Origin: Brachypodium distachyon
Taxonomy: Eukaryota; Streptophyta; Magnoliopsida; Poales; Poaceae
NCBI RefSeq assembly: GCF_000005505.3
Contig: NC_016135.3
Span: 7,410,613 to 7,474,612, forward strand
DNA: 64,000 bases
Direction of reading: 5' to 3'
Position 1 is the stretch's first letter, and every line of letters begins with the position of its first letter. Shown in pieces: positions 53,787 to 64,000 of the stretch. The notes under the pieces were generated by a model, which searched no databases, was not told where the DNA came from, and saw nothing but the letters and a program-made list of their open reading frames with translations. Made by a program: the position numbers and the translations under genes.

Positions 53787-55095
53787 TGTAACGACCGTAG
53801 AATTAATGAAGCTTGGTATATTTAATTAAGCTTGATTAATTCTACGTAAGACTAATTAAGGTTAAGCATGTTGCATTTATGCATTAATGAATTTGACTAA
53901 GAACTCAAATTTTTAATAAGGTGTCGTGAACACTAACTTTGTACCCTGTTAAAACAACCCACATAAATAATTATCAATGACCCAGAGAAATTTTGCACCA
54001 TCTCAAATAATTAAAATATGAGTCCCTGCAAAATTGCAGGATTTTTGGAGTTGTTTCAGACCTTCAAACGAATTAAACAAAACTGGGACAGAAATGATTA
54101 AGGAAAGAAAAGAAATCTCCTCTATCCAACACCCCACTCCTGACCTATGGACTTTTGGCCCAGCCCTTGACCGAACCTTTTACCCTGTAGATCAACTCGT
54201 GGGCCCCGATTAGCACTGCAGCCCACCTCAGCAGCGTCCTCTTCTTCCTGTGTGCGTCGCCTCCTTGCACTGCTCCCTGTCCCATCGACCAACCCCGCAC
54301 AGCGCCGCCCGTCCTCGTCCATGCCCCCTTGCCCCCGTCCGTCCTTGCCCTTCTTCCCGAGCTCCGACGGAAGTGCCGCCCATCGCCGATCCACGCGACC
54401 ACGCCCTCCCGCGCCCCGCCGCCCTGCTCGGGGACCACCGCGCCGACCTCGTGAAGCCCCTGCCGCCGTCGCACCGAAGCCGCGCGTCCCGGAGCGCTCC
54501 CGCGTCGACCTCGTCTCCGACCGCCGCCGCCTCGCCGTCGCTGGCCTTCTCCTGTGCCGGATTCGCCCTGCCGCTGCCGCCAGCCGCCTCCCTGCGCTGG
54601 CGCACTAAGAGAGTTCCGCGAAGCACCCCGCCGTGCCCCGAGACGCTGGACCCACTGCCATCTTCCCCAAGTCCGGCGATCGTCGAACTCCGCCGCCATC
54701 GCGTCTTCCTCGCCGGTCCGCTTCTTCTCCTGCGCGTGCCGATCGACGACATTGAGCACCTCCCCGTGAGCGCGACCTTTTCCTCTTCCTCTTCCCCGCA
54801 TAGCCACCGTAGCTAGGACCGCCGCCGCCGGCCGCCCATGCCGCTCCGCGTCGCACTGGCCGCGTCCAGAGCGCGTCGCGAACGGCATGGCCGTGAACCG
54901 AATGCCGCCAGCATTCCCTAGCCTCTGCTCCATCCTTGGTGGACCGCATCCGAGCCGGCCCATCTCGGCAGCCCACCCGAGCCAGCCCACAGTTCCCGGC
55001 CCACCTAAGAAAAGAAGAAATGGAAAAAGGAAAAACAAAAGGCCCTAAGCCCGCTACTGTGCTAGCAGGCCAAGCCCACTGGATCCCGAGTTCCC
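53787..55095 (+). repeat. Probable LTR start of the TGTAACGACC type
   Basis: TGTAACGACCGTAGAATTAA, an AT-rich first 350 bp, then a GC-rich segment (54240-55070) is the composition of grass gypsy LTRs such as those of H0 and M. The opposite end, a primer site and a second copy were not found, so orientation and extent are uncertain. Overlapping ORFs in the GC-rich part on both strands are not supported as genes. Confidence 0.45.
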
Positions 55096-56770
55096 TCTCT
55101 CCTTTTATTATTACTGGCAAAAAGCCCGTGCGTTGCTACGGAAGAAAAAAATTGAAAAACATGTTAGCTTAAGTTTTCAAAAGTGGTGTCTTTTGCACGT
55201 AGCTACGTATTGAGAGCAACTCTAACAGTTACCAAAATTTCTGATCGAAAAAACGTTAATTCAGTCTACCGAAAACGTCTTTTCCGATATAATTTCATAT
55301 TTTATAATTTTTAGCCCATACGAAAATTATGTTAGCCCCGACAAGATGCTGCTCTCCCTTCGCTCCATCACGCATCTCTGCGATGCCATGCCACATATAT
55401 TGGGCTTGTTTCAACCATGATCTTTAAGGAAAATTAAGAATCCAACACATCATCGATTAGTCATATGATCAAGTCCAATCGGGTCAAAAAATAGATCCAG
55501 GAAAATGGTAAAACTAAAATTATATACGGAGGGGAATTAAATCAATGGAATTTTCAGAGCAGATCCATGTCCTAATTAAATTTTGAAAGCATGGTCTGCA
55601 TGTACCATCAATTAGGCCAAGAGTTCAGCAAAAATAAAGAAAAAATAGAGAAAAGCGTCGGTAGTAGTAGCGCCAGAACGCCCGCTCAGGAGCAGCTAGT
55701 GCTGCGGCGTCGCTGGAGGAAGGCTCCCACGCTATCGACATGCCCATCTCCGCCATCGCGCATCGGCGCCGACGACCAGCTAAGGAGGCGCCGCGAAGGA
55801 TCTTGACGACGCAGGCCAGACGGAGGCCGGACGAAGGAGCGGCACTGTTGTCTTCCCCATGCGGATCCTCGTCACTGGGATCTGGCCGTCAACAGGACGT
55901 GGGCGCTCCGCAACTGGCAGCGTGTCGTCCTACGCCGGCGAGGGGGTCCAGGCGCCGCGGGCAAGAGCATGGGCGGACCTACGTTAAACCGAAACGGAGT
56001 GATCGAGGGAGCACCGAGCACGAGACTCCCATGCACGGAAGCATCCCGTCCATCTGCAGCGCCTGTCGCCATCGGCCCTCGCAGGCTCGCCGCTGGCCTC
56101 CGGCGGTTGCCGTGGTCCCTCGAAGCCGCACGCCCTCGCTGGTCACTTGCCCTCCATCGTTGGCCGCACAGCCAAAGCCTGTCCTCAATCCCCAATTCCC
56201 CACCATCGCTGGTCACTTGCCCTTCATCGTCAGGCAATCCCCAATTGACAGGCTGAGCTTCCATATTCCATCTTTTCTTTTCATGATTCTTGATTTCTTA
56301 GCCTCTTCCATGCCCTGGTCTCATCAATTGATGTGTATGGTTGTCCTGAGTGTGTCAAATTGGATGATTAGGATTTTATGTTTCGGGTCCGCCCATGGGC
56401 GGGACGCGCAGGCAGCACAGCGCGGCGGCGATGCGCACGGGGGCGGGGCGGGCGGGCGGCCAGAGCCAGGCGGTGCGTCGGGGCGGGCGTTGCCGGCGTG
56501 GTGCATGCGGGCTCGTGTCGGCGGGGCGAGCGGCCAAAAAAGGCGGTGCGGCGGGGCAGCGCTAGGATCCTGCCGCTGCTTGGATCGTCTCGGAGGAGGA
56601 GGAGGCAGATCGTCTCGGATTTGTGAGGAGGATTTGGAACGGGATTTGTGAGGAGGGGCGGATCGGGCCGTGTGGGGAGGAGAGGGCGGGCGTGCGAGGG
56701 CCGCGTGGGAGTTGGGACGACGGACGTACGGCACCCACCCATCACCACCAACTCCAATTTAATAGATAGT
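55096..56770. mobile_element. Possible insertion with a CCGTGCGTTGCTACGGA end
   Basis: Begins near ATTATTACTGGCAAAAAGCC, with CCGTGCGTTGCTACGGA at 55126-55142. Right end candidate AATAGATAGTAATAGATTATTA (about 56758); ATTATTA occurs on both sides. The interior is GC-rich from 55650, with ORFs on both strands (e.g. plus 55740-56651) that I cannot assign. Such ends are repeated in grass genomes; the superfamily is not certain. Confidence 0.4.
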
Positions 56771-58837
56771 AATAGATTATTAAGTTTCTGATGCCGGGTC
56801 CCACCTGTCAGTGCCTGTAGCTGGTTTTTAAATTCAAACATGGAAAACTCTATTTACAGAGAATCTGCCACTGGATTAAAATGTTAACAACTAATTGTAG
56901 AAAAATCCTAAAAATATGAAACCAGTGGCATTAGATAGATAGTTTTGTCTAGTTTATTTTGGTAAACTTTTTATGAAATGCTTAGTGTATTATTTCTTCA
57001 CACTACTTCAAAATGTGAACTAAGTGTTTTGGAAACAGGAAAATGCTTAGTTAATTCCTAGAGAATTATCCAGAGCTTCAAAAATTGTTAAACCAACTTT
57101 GTTAAACTTGGTTTTGAGCCCCTGAACCAAATCCACTTCTTTTGGGAGTTTTGGGTTAGTATAATTATGTATGTGATTTATTGTGTGTTAATGCTTGTAT
57201 AAATCCTAGTAAATGTTTTAATAATGGAAAAATATGAAACTTGGTTTGGAAACTCATACTAAGTGTGTTCCACTGATCAGTGCCATAATATGGTACTCTT
57301 ATGTTCAAAAATACCAGGTATGATTTTTATAATATTAATAATGCATTTTCCGACTTGTAAAAGGTATAGAAACATTTTGATAATTCATAAACATGTAATT
57401 CCAGTGGCATTAGCTCACTTGATTATGATAATTTTCCAAAAGGGTTATATGCTGCTGCCATGTTTAGTAATATGCCTTTAGAAGCTTAATTACTTCTAGT
57501 AGCTAATTCTTGTTTAGTTAAATGTGAGAAAGTAAATAGGCACAACTTCCATGTATGGCTTGGGACAATCTCAATGCCATTAGACGTATGCATAGGTTGG
57601 TTTACTTGTGTGTTTTGGTTTTAGGGTTTCCAAAATATCCAAATGTCCTACCCGAAGAAAAATGGATTAACCCCCTCCTAAGCCGCGACTATTATACTTT
57701 AGGTGTCGATCAATGCTCTTAATATACACACACTGTATGTCATGTTTATTGTTTTGGCCATCGAGCCCGGTTGTATGATCTGCCTTGTTTGCTTGTGTGC
57801 CATGTCGATCGGAGTAGTTGACGACCAGCAGGACCCTCGACCCTGCGAGGAGTTCTTTTCACGTGGACCCTGTCGCTACCCTGCCACATTTTCAGGCAAG
57901 CGAGAAGACCCTTGATCGGGATGAATAAGTTTCTATTGATATGCCATGGTGGACGAATAGATACCGTCGTTGAGTAGTTTCCGGTGTAACACCATCGTTC
58001 GTGTTGACTGTTTTACTAGTATGCCATGGTGTATGATTCAGTTATCGTCATTCACGTTTACTGTTAGTTATTTTGGTCTTGATAATATTTCACTTGCGAT
58101 CATCTGTATGCAATGTGTTTGGTGACGATCAGATCTCAGTGTCTAGGGTTAGGTCGGCGATGAGTCACCAGGGTAACGGAGGCGATACGATTTTGGAGCA
58201 ATCGACTAGTGGACGTCAGGGCCAGCACGGAGGACCGTGGGGTCGGTAGCGTGCCACTAGTGCGATTGAGTTGATCAGTCTGGGGTAGATCGTTAGCAAA
58301 GGGCGAGCATTGCAGACGGTTCTGTCCGGAACAGGGTGACCCGGGTCTCTAGTGCGAAAGGCATCGTTGAGCGGCCCAACGGGGAAGGCTGTTCTCGCCA
58401 GAACAGGTTAGCGATGAGTCGACAGTGTGAGGGTCTAGGTCATAACAAATTGCAACTAAAATCAATCAGACGTGAGCGGGTACCGTTATTTGGTTCTTTA
58501 TCCCGTTTAGGTCAGTTAAGGACCGAGATTTGTGCGACGTTGATCCAAGCCATGAGCATACAGCCTCATGGTACTGTATGGGCGGTATCCTGACCTAGTA
58601 CTCTGACTTGTCTTAGCATGGAAGCCACATGCGTTTCAGTTGCCGTGTTTAGTTGCGGTGTTTATTTGGTTGGATCAGAAGATGGAGATTTGAGATCTGA
58701 GATTTGGAGTTGGATGAGGAGTCCGCAGGACAGGTACTAGCATGGCCTATAGCTGGCGAGCTGGGTCATGCAACCTTCGGGTCCGGATCCCACCTAGGTG
58801 CCTAGGGGGTGTGATTCGGGTGAGGCTCTTAGGGGTG
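56771..58837. other. Noncoding retroelement-like sequence
   Basis: No gene. It starts GGGTCCCACCTGTCAG, a phrase common in grass LTRs, is AT-rich to about 57650, then a mixed-composition stretch (57700-58740) without ORFs above 90 codons. It looks like LTR or internal sequence of a large non-autonomous element, perhaps continuing the unit begun at 53787. Confidence 0.4.
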
Positions 58838-58845
58838 GCTTTCCA
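58838..58845. repeat. Target site duplication of the hAT-type element, left copy
   Basis: GCTTTCCA at 58838-58845 and again at 59259-59266. Confidence 0.9.
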
Positions 58846-59258
58846 CAGTGGCAGATCTAGGTTTGTGAGCCAGGGTGGTCCAATGTACATTTTTTTTACC
58901 CCAATATATATTATAAGTAGTTATTTTTTACCCCAAATATATATTATAACCAGCTAATTTTTACCCCAAATATTCCGTAACTTCCGCCATGTTCCGTGAC
59001 TTCCGTCTATTCGTGTTCCAGCAAAATCGGTGGTGTTCTATTAATCGATCGATTAGATTTTTTTTTGAGCGGAACGATCGATTAGATTAGACTGAGCCGG
59101 CCGAACCTAATGAGGAGATGGGCTAGTCCGCTGGTGGGCTGGTGGCAGCGGCCTGTTTTTTCTTTTTTCCTTGGGCTTAGAATATAGGGTGTAGTTATAC
59201 ATGGGCCGAATTGCCCAGGGTGGTGGACCACCCTAGCCACCCTATGGATCCGCCAGTG
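58846..59258. mobile_element. Non-autonomous hAT-type element (413 bp)
   Basis: Termini CAGTGGCAGATC and GGATCCGCCAGTG are imperfect inverted repeats, extended by GGGTGGTCCA on the left and its complement near the right end. A perfect 8-bp duplication flanks it. CA..TG termini and an 8-bp duplication are hAT features. The interior is AT-rich, with repeated TTTTTACCCCAAATATATATT-like blocks, and has no transposase. Confidence 0.85.
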
Positions 59259-59266
59259 GCTTTCCA

Positions 59267-60480
59267 TGTTAGGTCAAGTTGGGCGAAACAGTCTTGTCAT
59301 AGTCCCTGGTAAACTCACTTTGGTGTGCGGCGAATCTGTGGCCACGGATGGCGCCCTGGGAACTATGTCGTGAGGGTAAAGTTGTACCTCCCTGCAGGGT
59401 TAAATCTATTCGAATAGCCGTGACCACGGTTATGGTCAAGCTTGGTTATATGCTCTTATTTAGGTATTCACCAAATGAGTGTCAGTCAATAGTCTTGGCA
59501 ACTGGGTGTTGCGAGACTAGTCAAAGTTGAAGTTGGATCGGTGACTTGATGATGATGTGGATCTGAGATGGCATGAGTGGACTTGTGAGGTGACTTGTGA
59601 ATCTATGTTGTTGTGCATGACAGCGGGACGTAGGGTTGACAGGAGGTCTACCTGCGGGAGCCGAGTTATACCTGAGCAGTTCGGTGATGATTACAATTGA
59701 AAACGCAAGAAACAAATAAAACTTGATTAGCAACAGTGTATGCTTAGAGATAGCCTATATTCCTGTTGTAGCAATGATTGTAGTAGAACCTGGGAGATGA
59801 CCACTGTACTGTTGTAGGTGCTTACCGTAGATGTACTTCGACTAGAAGTACACCTATTTGACTCAAAACTCACCTTGTTCAAATCCCTTGTATTAACACG
59901 TGATGTTAATTAAGAACTTGAACAATAAAACTTGTAGGCATAAGTCTTGCTGAGTACCCTAAGTACTCACCCTTGCCCCATTGTTGTTCAGGAGAGTTGA
60001 ATTGACGAGTTCTACGACGAAGAGGATCAGTAGACGTTCTACCCACGTCGGCCTTAGCCATGTGTGTGGTGTGTTTACTTAGGCGCCATGCTGAGTTTAT
60101 TCAAGCCATCTTACGACAAGTTGTATCTTATTCCACTGCTACTTCTGATGTTCTCTTCGGTATGTATTGAAGCTTTGTATTGTAATAACCTTAATTCTGT
60201 TGCATTAAAGATTGTAATACTACTTCTGTATGTATGTTTGTGATGTGGTATCGTTTGGATATGTGTACGTACTTGCTTGTTCCTGGGAAAGTACGCGAGC
60301 ATATCCCGGTCCTGAAATACTTATCTATAACAATTTATTAAATTGGAGTTGGTGACGATGGTACGGGCGTCGCGGTCGCGGTACGTCAAGTTGGAGAAAT
60401 TACACCTGTGTGCCACCGCGCGTCCCACGCCCGTACGCGCCGTGACCCAAATCATTTTTCTTTATGGTTTTGCTATTGAT
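59267..60480. other. Noncoding retroelement-like sequence, right part
   Basis: No gene. Contains GCTGAGTACCCTAAGTACTC near 59950, a phrase I associate with the 3' parts of grass gypsy LTRs, and a GC-rich fold-back near 60359-60436 (GTACGGGCGT with ACGCCCGTAC). Confidence 0.35.
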
Positions 60481-60626
60481 AAGTCGTCCGTTTTGTAGTT
60501 AGAAATCAATCGATACTTAGCCAGTAGATCTTAATCCAACGATAGCCACGCCCTTTTCTTTATTCTTTTTTCTCGCTACTTCCTGGTATCCCTTTCCTCT
60601 TCGCTCCCTCGCTCTCGTCCCTCTCC

Positions 60627-61305
60627 GTGTGCTTCCTCGAATCCCATCCCTCCCACTCTCGTCCCCTTCCGCTCTTCTTCCTCTCCGTGTCCCCCTCCAC
60701 CTCGCTGGCGCTGCCTCCCCTTGCTCACGCTCCGTCGACCTCCCCTCCCCTCTGCCTCGCTCGCCCCGCCTCTGCTCCCCGTGCGTGCTGCCCTCCAGCG
60801 CCGCTGCCCCCCTGCAGCTCAACCCAGCAACTCCATCTTTCCATCGGCCCATCTCCACCAGGGATCGAGGCAAACATGTCGGAGAGTGAGAGGCGCCCAG
60901 ATCAAAACCACACCCCCTCCTCTCTCCAGAACTTGCGTCCTCTCCAGGCCAAGAGAAAGGCAAGTGATAGATACGCCACCGGCCTCTTTTCTCCTCGGAG
61001 GAGCAACGCCAAGTCGTTAGGCGCGTTCAGGGTCGAGGCCCTGCGGCTGCAACTGCAATAGGACAAGGGAAGGGCTGCCATCGCCGGTGTCGTCTTTAGA
61101 GTTGACAGCACGCGGAACGAGGCCAGCGTTCCTACGAGTAGCAGGCCATCCCCATCGATTTCTCCTGTGCCACATACCGATCTTGAACCTGCTGACGCCT
61201 CCCTGGTAACCGCTGAGCAGCAGCAGCAACTGAAGCAGCGAAATGTTCGGGTCGAAAATGGACGGGAGGAGATACGAGGGCATCAGATCTATGGGCAGAG
61301 ATGAG
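60627..61305 (+). pseudogene. Hypothetical ORF with in-frame TAG
   Basis: Open from 60627; the most plausible start is ATG 60876 (MSESERRPDQNHTPSSLQNL). The first part ends at TAG 61059-61061 after FRVEALRLQLQ. The same frame then stays open for about 80 more codons (AAIAGVVFRVDSTRNEASVP, then AEQQQQLKQRNVRVENG) to TGA at about 61303. The upstream sequence is CT-rich, like a 5' UTR. No domain recognised. It could be a decayed host gene fragment. Confidence 0.3.
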
Positions 61306-61722
61306 AGGAATTTTTTGGGTGTTTGGAGAACATCACGGGATGAGATCTGAAATAATGGAGGAAGATGAATTGGGTGGCTCAGTGCTAGAGTATTCGAGAA
61401 GATGTACCAGGATAGGATTATTTTACTATAACTAGGAAACAAGGGGTGTCCATTTTTTTTTACCATAAACCAGGGATGTCTTTGGTCGTAGCCTGTTCTA
61501 CGAAATAAACAGGCATTGGGCATTTTTTAGAACCTTTGAAGAAAATTCTCTTTATTTCATAGAACTCGACAGTATTATGTTTGCCCGTGGCAAGTTGTAG
61601 GCAGTCAAAAATCGCTGACCATCGACGTTGTTTTCTAGAATGGAGAGAGTATATGTACAAAGATCGACATATTCGTGAAAATTATTACATTTTCATCAAT
61701 GTTTTTTGAAGAACTTTGTCGA

Positions 61723-61957
61723 TCCATAGCAACACACGGACACTCCACTATATTTTTCAATATCGAGTAAGGAAGACGAAGTCAATTTATAGCCGTAAAG
61801 TAGGTGGAGGGAGTTTACGATGACTGAAATGTTTGGTCAGTTTGCGATGACCGAAATGTCTAAACCACACGGTTTCATGCTAATCGCTTGTTTAATATAT
61901 AACTACCATTGGTCAATTTAACTAAACATTTATTTGTTGTTCCGTAGCAACGCACGG
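61723..61957 (-). repeat. Two copies of the CCGTGCGTTGCTACGGA transposon end, minus orientation
   Basis: TCCGTAGCAACGCACGG (61941-61957) is the exact reverse complement of the motif at 55126-55142. TCCATAGCAACACACGG (61723-61739) is a diverged copy. The flank TACTAGCAGATATGTC (minus) resembles TACTGGCAAAAAGCC at 55113. Confidence 0.5.
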
Positions 61958-61979
61958 ACATATCTGCTAGTATTGTATT

Positions 61980-62340
61980 ATTGGAGGGCTGGTTGTGCAA
62001 TTGCCCTTAGATGGACAGCTGTACAATTAAGTTTAGGATAATCATAATCCGGTTCCGTCACAGAAAGTGCCCCATCACGACGGCACTCAGATCAGACATG
62101 TCAAAGCGGAACAACAAAACCCATTGACCGACAGGACGGACCAACAGAGCGCAACGGCCCATCCGCAGCGACAGCACTCGAAAGAACGGAGGTAACAAAA
62201 TGCACGAGAATTGGACACGACAGCCCTGGCGCCAGGCAGACCGAGGCCAGCAATTGCACGGTGCATCGATCGGGAAACTCTGAGGGGGCAAGTACTCTAA
62301 CGTCTTTTAAAAAAGAAGAATATATACGACCAAAATTCTT
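61980..62340. other. No feature recognised
   Basis: Mixed-composition spacer. A short AT-rich stretch (about 62310-62360) precedes a telo-box-like AAACCCTA (62362). Nothing supportable is encoded. Confidence 0.4.
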
Positions 62341-62360
62341 AAAAAAAAGAAAAACGACCA

Positions 62361-63045
62361 AAACCCTAAAGTCCCACGACTCCGGCGGCCCGTTCCTGTC
62401 GCCACTCCGCAGGCGCTATTCCTCCTCCGCAGGGAAGCTGCGCCGCCGCACGCCCTTTCCACCTCCGCATCGAACGCTATTAGGCGAGGAGCTGCAGCCG
62501 CCTGCTTGCAACCGTCCACTCCCAGGACGCCGGCGTCAGGAAGGCTGAGTCAAGCCGCCGCCCTAAGCTAATCCGCAAGGTTTTCCGCCCCTCTCCCTCA
62601 CTGTCTTCAATTTCTCCGATTTCACTGGTTGCGGGTCCCCGTCGGTCCTCCAAGAACTCGTTTCGGTATTTGTACTGGGATTAGTGTCGGCTTTCGGTCG
62701 TCGCCGGATAGGGACTGGAGGCCGCTCCAGACTACAGTCCTGCCGGAAGAGACAAAGCCGCAAAGGGATTGGCTGTACATTGCTGCCTATATTTGCTTGA
62801 TATTAATTCCGTTCCTAAAATTATCTTCTTTTGCTGTAATTTATACGTGCAAAGTTATACTTTATATTAGACTAATGCTATTTTCTGTTTCTCAGATTCT
62901 GTTTACCCTCCAGCTCAATGCCTATTTGCTTGTTACTGAGAAAAGTGCTCTTCCGGGTATGGATCTAAATACGATTTTTTCTTTTGAGCAAATTTGGTGT
63001 ATCTTTTACTTTATGCTATCTATACTTCGTTTTTGTAAGCCCTGA
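62361..63045 (+). CDS. Possible 5' end of a host gene (exon, intron and ORF unresolved)
   Basis: AAAACCCTAAAG (telo-box-like, common in promoters and 5' UTRs of plant housekeeping genes) is followed by a GC-rich exon-like stretch and a possible splice donor at CGCAAG/GTTTTC (about 62578). A pyrimidine-rich TTTTCTGTTTCTCAG acceptor lies at about 62883-62897. The plus frame 62629-63045 encodes 138 residues with a hydrophobic middle (YIAAYICLILIPFLKLSS), but these lie where an intron would be. Transcription to the right would leave the window. No domain recognised; low confidence. Confidence 0.25.
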
Positions 63046-63244
63046 GGCAAACACCAACTTTTTCCTAATAAAAGCCAAGCAAATCATCTAACAGTAGCTC
63101 ATTGGAAGATGTCAGACATGTAAGTCTCACAATTTTTGGACTAAGTATGTTTGGTGTAAGACCGTACACCTTAGTTGGGACTGAAAAGGAATCTGTTTCC
63201 GCTTCAGTGTGGCAAGTTTTACTCTGTTGATGTATTGTCAAGTA

Positions 63245-63327
63245 CTACCTCTGATCCTAAATTGTTGTCGTTGTTTTAGTTAAAAATTTGCACTAAAACA
63301 ACAACAAGAATTTAGAATCGGAGGGAG
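63245..63327. mobile_element. Stowaway MITE (83 bp)
   Basis: Termini CTACCTCTGATCCTAAATT and AATTTAGAATCGGAGGGAG are inverted repeats that continue inward (TGTTGTCGTTGTTTTAGT against ACTAAAACAACAACA). TA is duplicated at 63243-63244 and 63328-63329. The CTCCCTCCG-type end identifies a Tc1/mariner-derived Stowaway element, folded almost end to end. Confidence 0.92.
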
Positions 63328-63329
63328 TA

Positions 63330-64000
63330 TTTTATTGGTTACTGCAAAAAAGTATTCGAACTTATGCATGAGTGTTATCTTCTAAACCAGACAACAGAGC
63401 TAGCTGGCCATAGCTTGACCCAATTAGGGAATGTAATTCCTGTTATTTTGTTTGTTAGGGATATGGTACCATGATCTTGTTGGGAAACAATTTTACCTTT
63501 AAACTACGCAGATATCAATTGCATATTAGATATTTCTTTTTACTTAGTTCGATGACTATAGAAATGACCGTTTAGGATTAATTAGTGAAGCAATAAGAAT
63601 TCACCTGTCACCTTTCCCACCTAGTTCCTAATCTAATCCAATCGTAGTTTCCAGCATTTTTTTTGCATTTCCATGACATCAACAGTTGTTGCCAGTTGTT
63701 TGCTATTCAATTTCTGCAACAAAGGTCATGATTTATTTGTTTTCTGAGAGGATGGTGTTTGTCTATTAGACAAATGATCTGTCCGTCAAAATAAATCCTA
63801 CTAGAAATGTGTAAGACAAAAAGAGTTGGGCGAGTAGAATAAAGCGAGGCTTATTAGTAAAAGGGATCCTATCACATTTTTGTGCCTTCTTACAAGCTAA
63901 GCTCCCAATAGCTGTTAGAAAACTAATGCTTATAACAGAACCTCCAACAGCTCCCTCAAACTTCATTTCTCATATCTAAAGCAGGGGATGGGATGGAGTA
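63330..64000. other. No feature recognised at the right edge
   Basis: AT-rich sequence without an ORF over 70 codons. It could be intron of a gene starting near 62.4 kb, but no splice pair could be fixed. Confidence 0.35.

Noticed and set aside
54145..54816. Overlapping ORFs on both strands at 54.1-55.1 kb as a gene
   Set aside because: GC-rich LTR-like segment with no domain, and competing frames of equal length.
55212..55363. Small MITE with ends GAGAGCAAC and GCTGCTCTC
   Set aside because: Inverted match is only about 9 bp and no flanking duplication could be fixed.

Overview
The window is intergenic heterochromatin of a grass (Poaceae, nuclear genome), built almost entirely of nested LTR retrotransposons. 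The grass assignment is an inference. It rests on the Ty3/gypsy families (a chromovirus with an extra ORF upstream of gag, and Tat-lineage elements with a second RNase H and antisense ORFs), on very GC-rich LTR segments, and on Stowaway and hAT miniature elements. No conserved host gene fixes the species.

Layout. Positions 1-2588 hold the 3' part of a retroelement ORF of about 674 codons, open at the window edge, followed by a cluster of polypurine tracts. Positions 2589-40465 are a Russian-doll nest. Host H0 is a plus-strand chromovirus seen only as integrase, chromodomain and part of its 3' LTR. Its integrase is split by Tat element A (2936-14647, target duplication CTATT). Its 3' LTR is split by minus-strand chromovirus M (15285-36511, duplication TACAT). 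M carries a solo LTR in gag (22097-23101, duplication GTAAA) and a second Tat element, E2, in its 5' LTR (27880-35867, duplication CTTTT/ATTTT). What follows of the H0 LTR is cut by a third chromoviral LTR, N (37453-40465, minus), and N is cut by a rearranged Tat composite, D (40466-50478).

The Tat copies complement one another. E2 keeps nearly all of pol (protease, RT, RNase H, a second RNase H, integrase) but has no antisense ORF. A keeps gag to RNase H and a long antisense ORF but has lost integrase. D has lost gag-pol except an integrase tail and keeps two copies of the antisense ORF. None is intact; frameshifts, stop codons and deletions are listed per gene.

Positions 50479-64000 are less repetitive. 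They contain a 0.5-kb tandem duplication, a degraded LTR beginning TGTAACGACC with long noncoding retroelement-like sequence, a 413-bp hAT-type element with a perfect 8-bp duplication, repeated copies of a transposon end containing CCGTGCGTTGCTACGGA, a Stowaway MITE, a hypothetical ORF with an in-frame TAG, and a possible 5' end of a host gene near 62.3-63 kb.

The most unusual signal is a module between pol and the 3' LTR of the Tat elements: a CACGTG box, a TATA box about 55 bp downstream, then fold-back hairpins. It is present in two diverged copies (E2 and D). In E2 the hairpin is tandemly triplicated, with compensatory stem changes. Next to it, a single 40-bp unit of D has become an exact 39-bp, six-copy minisatellite in E2.
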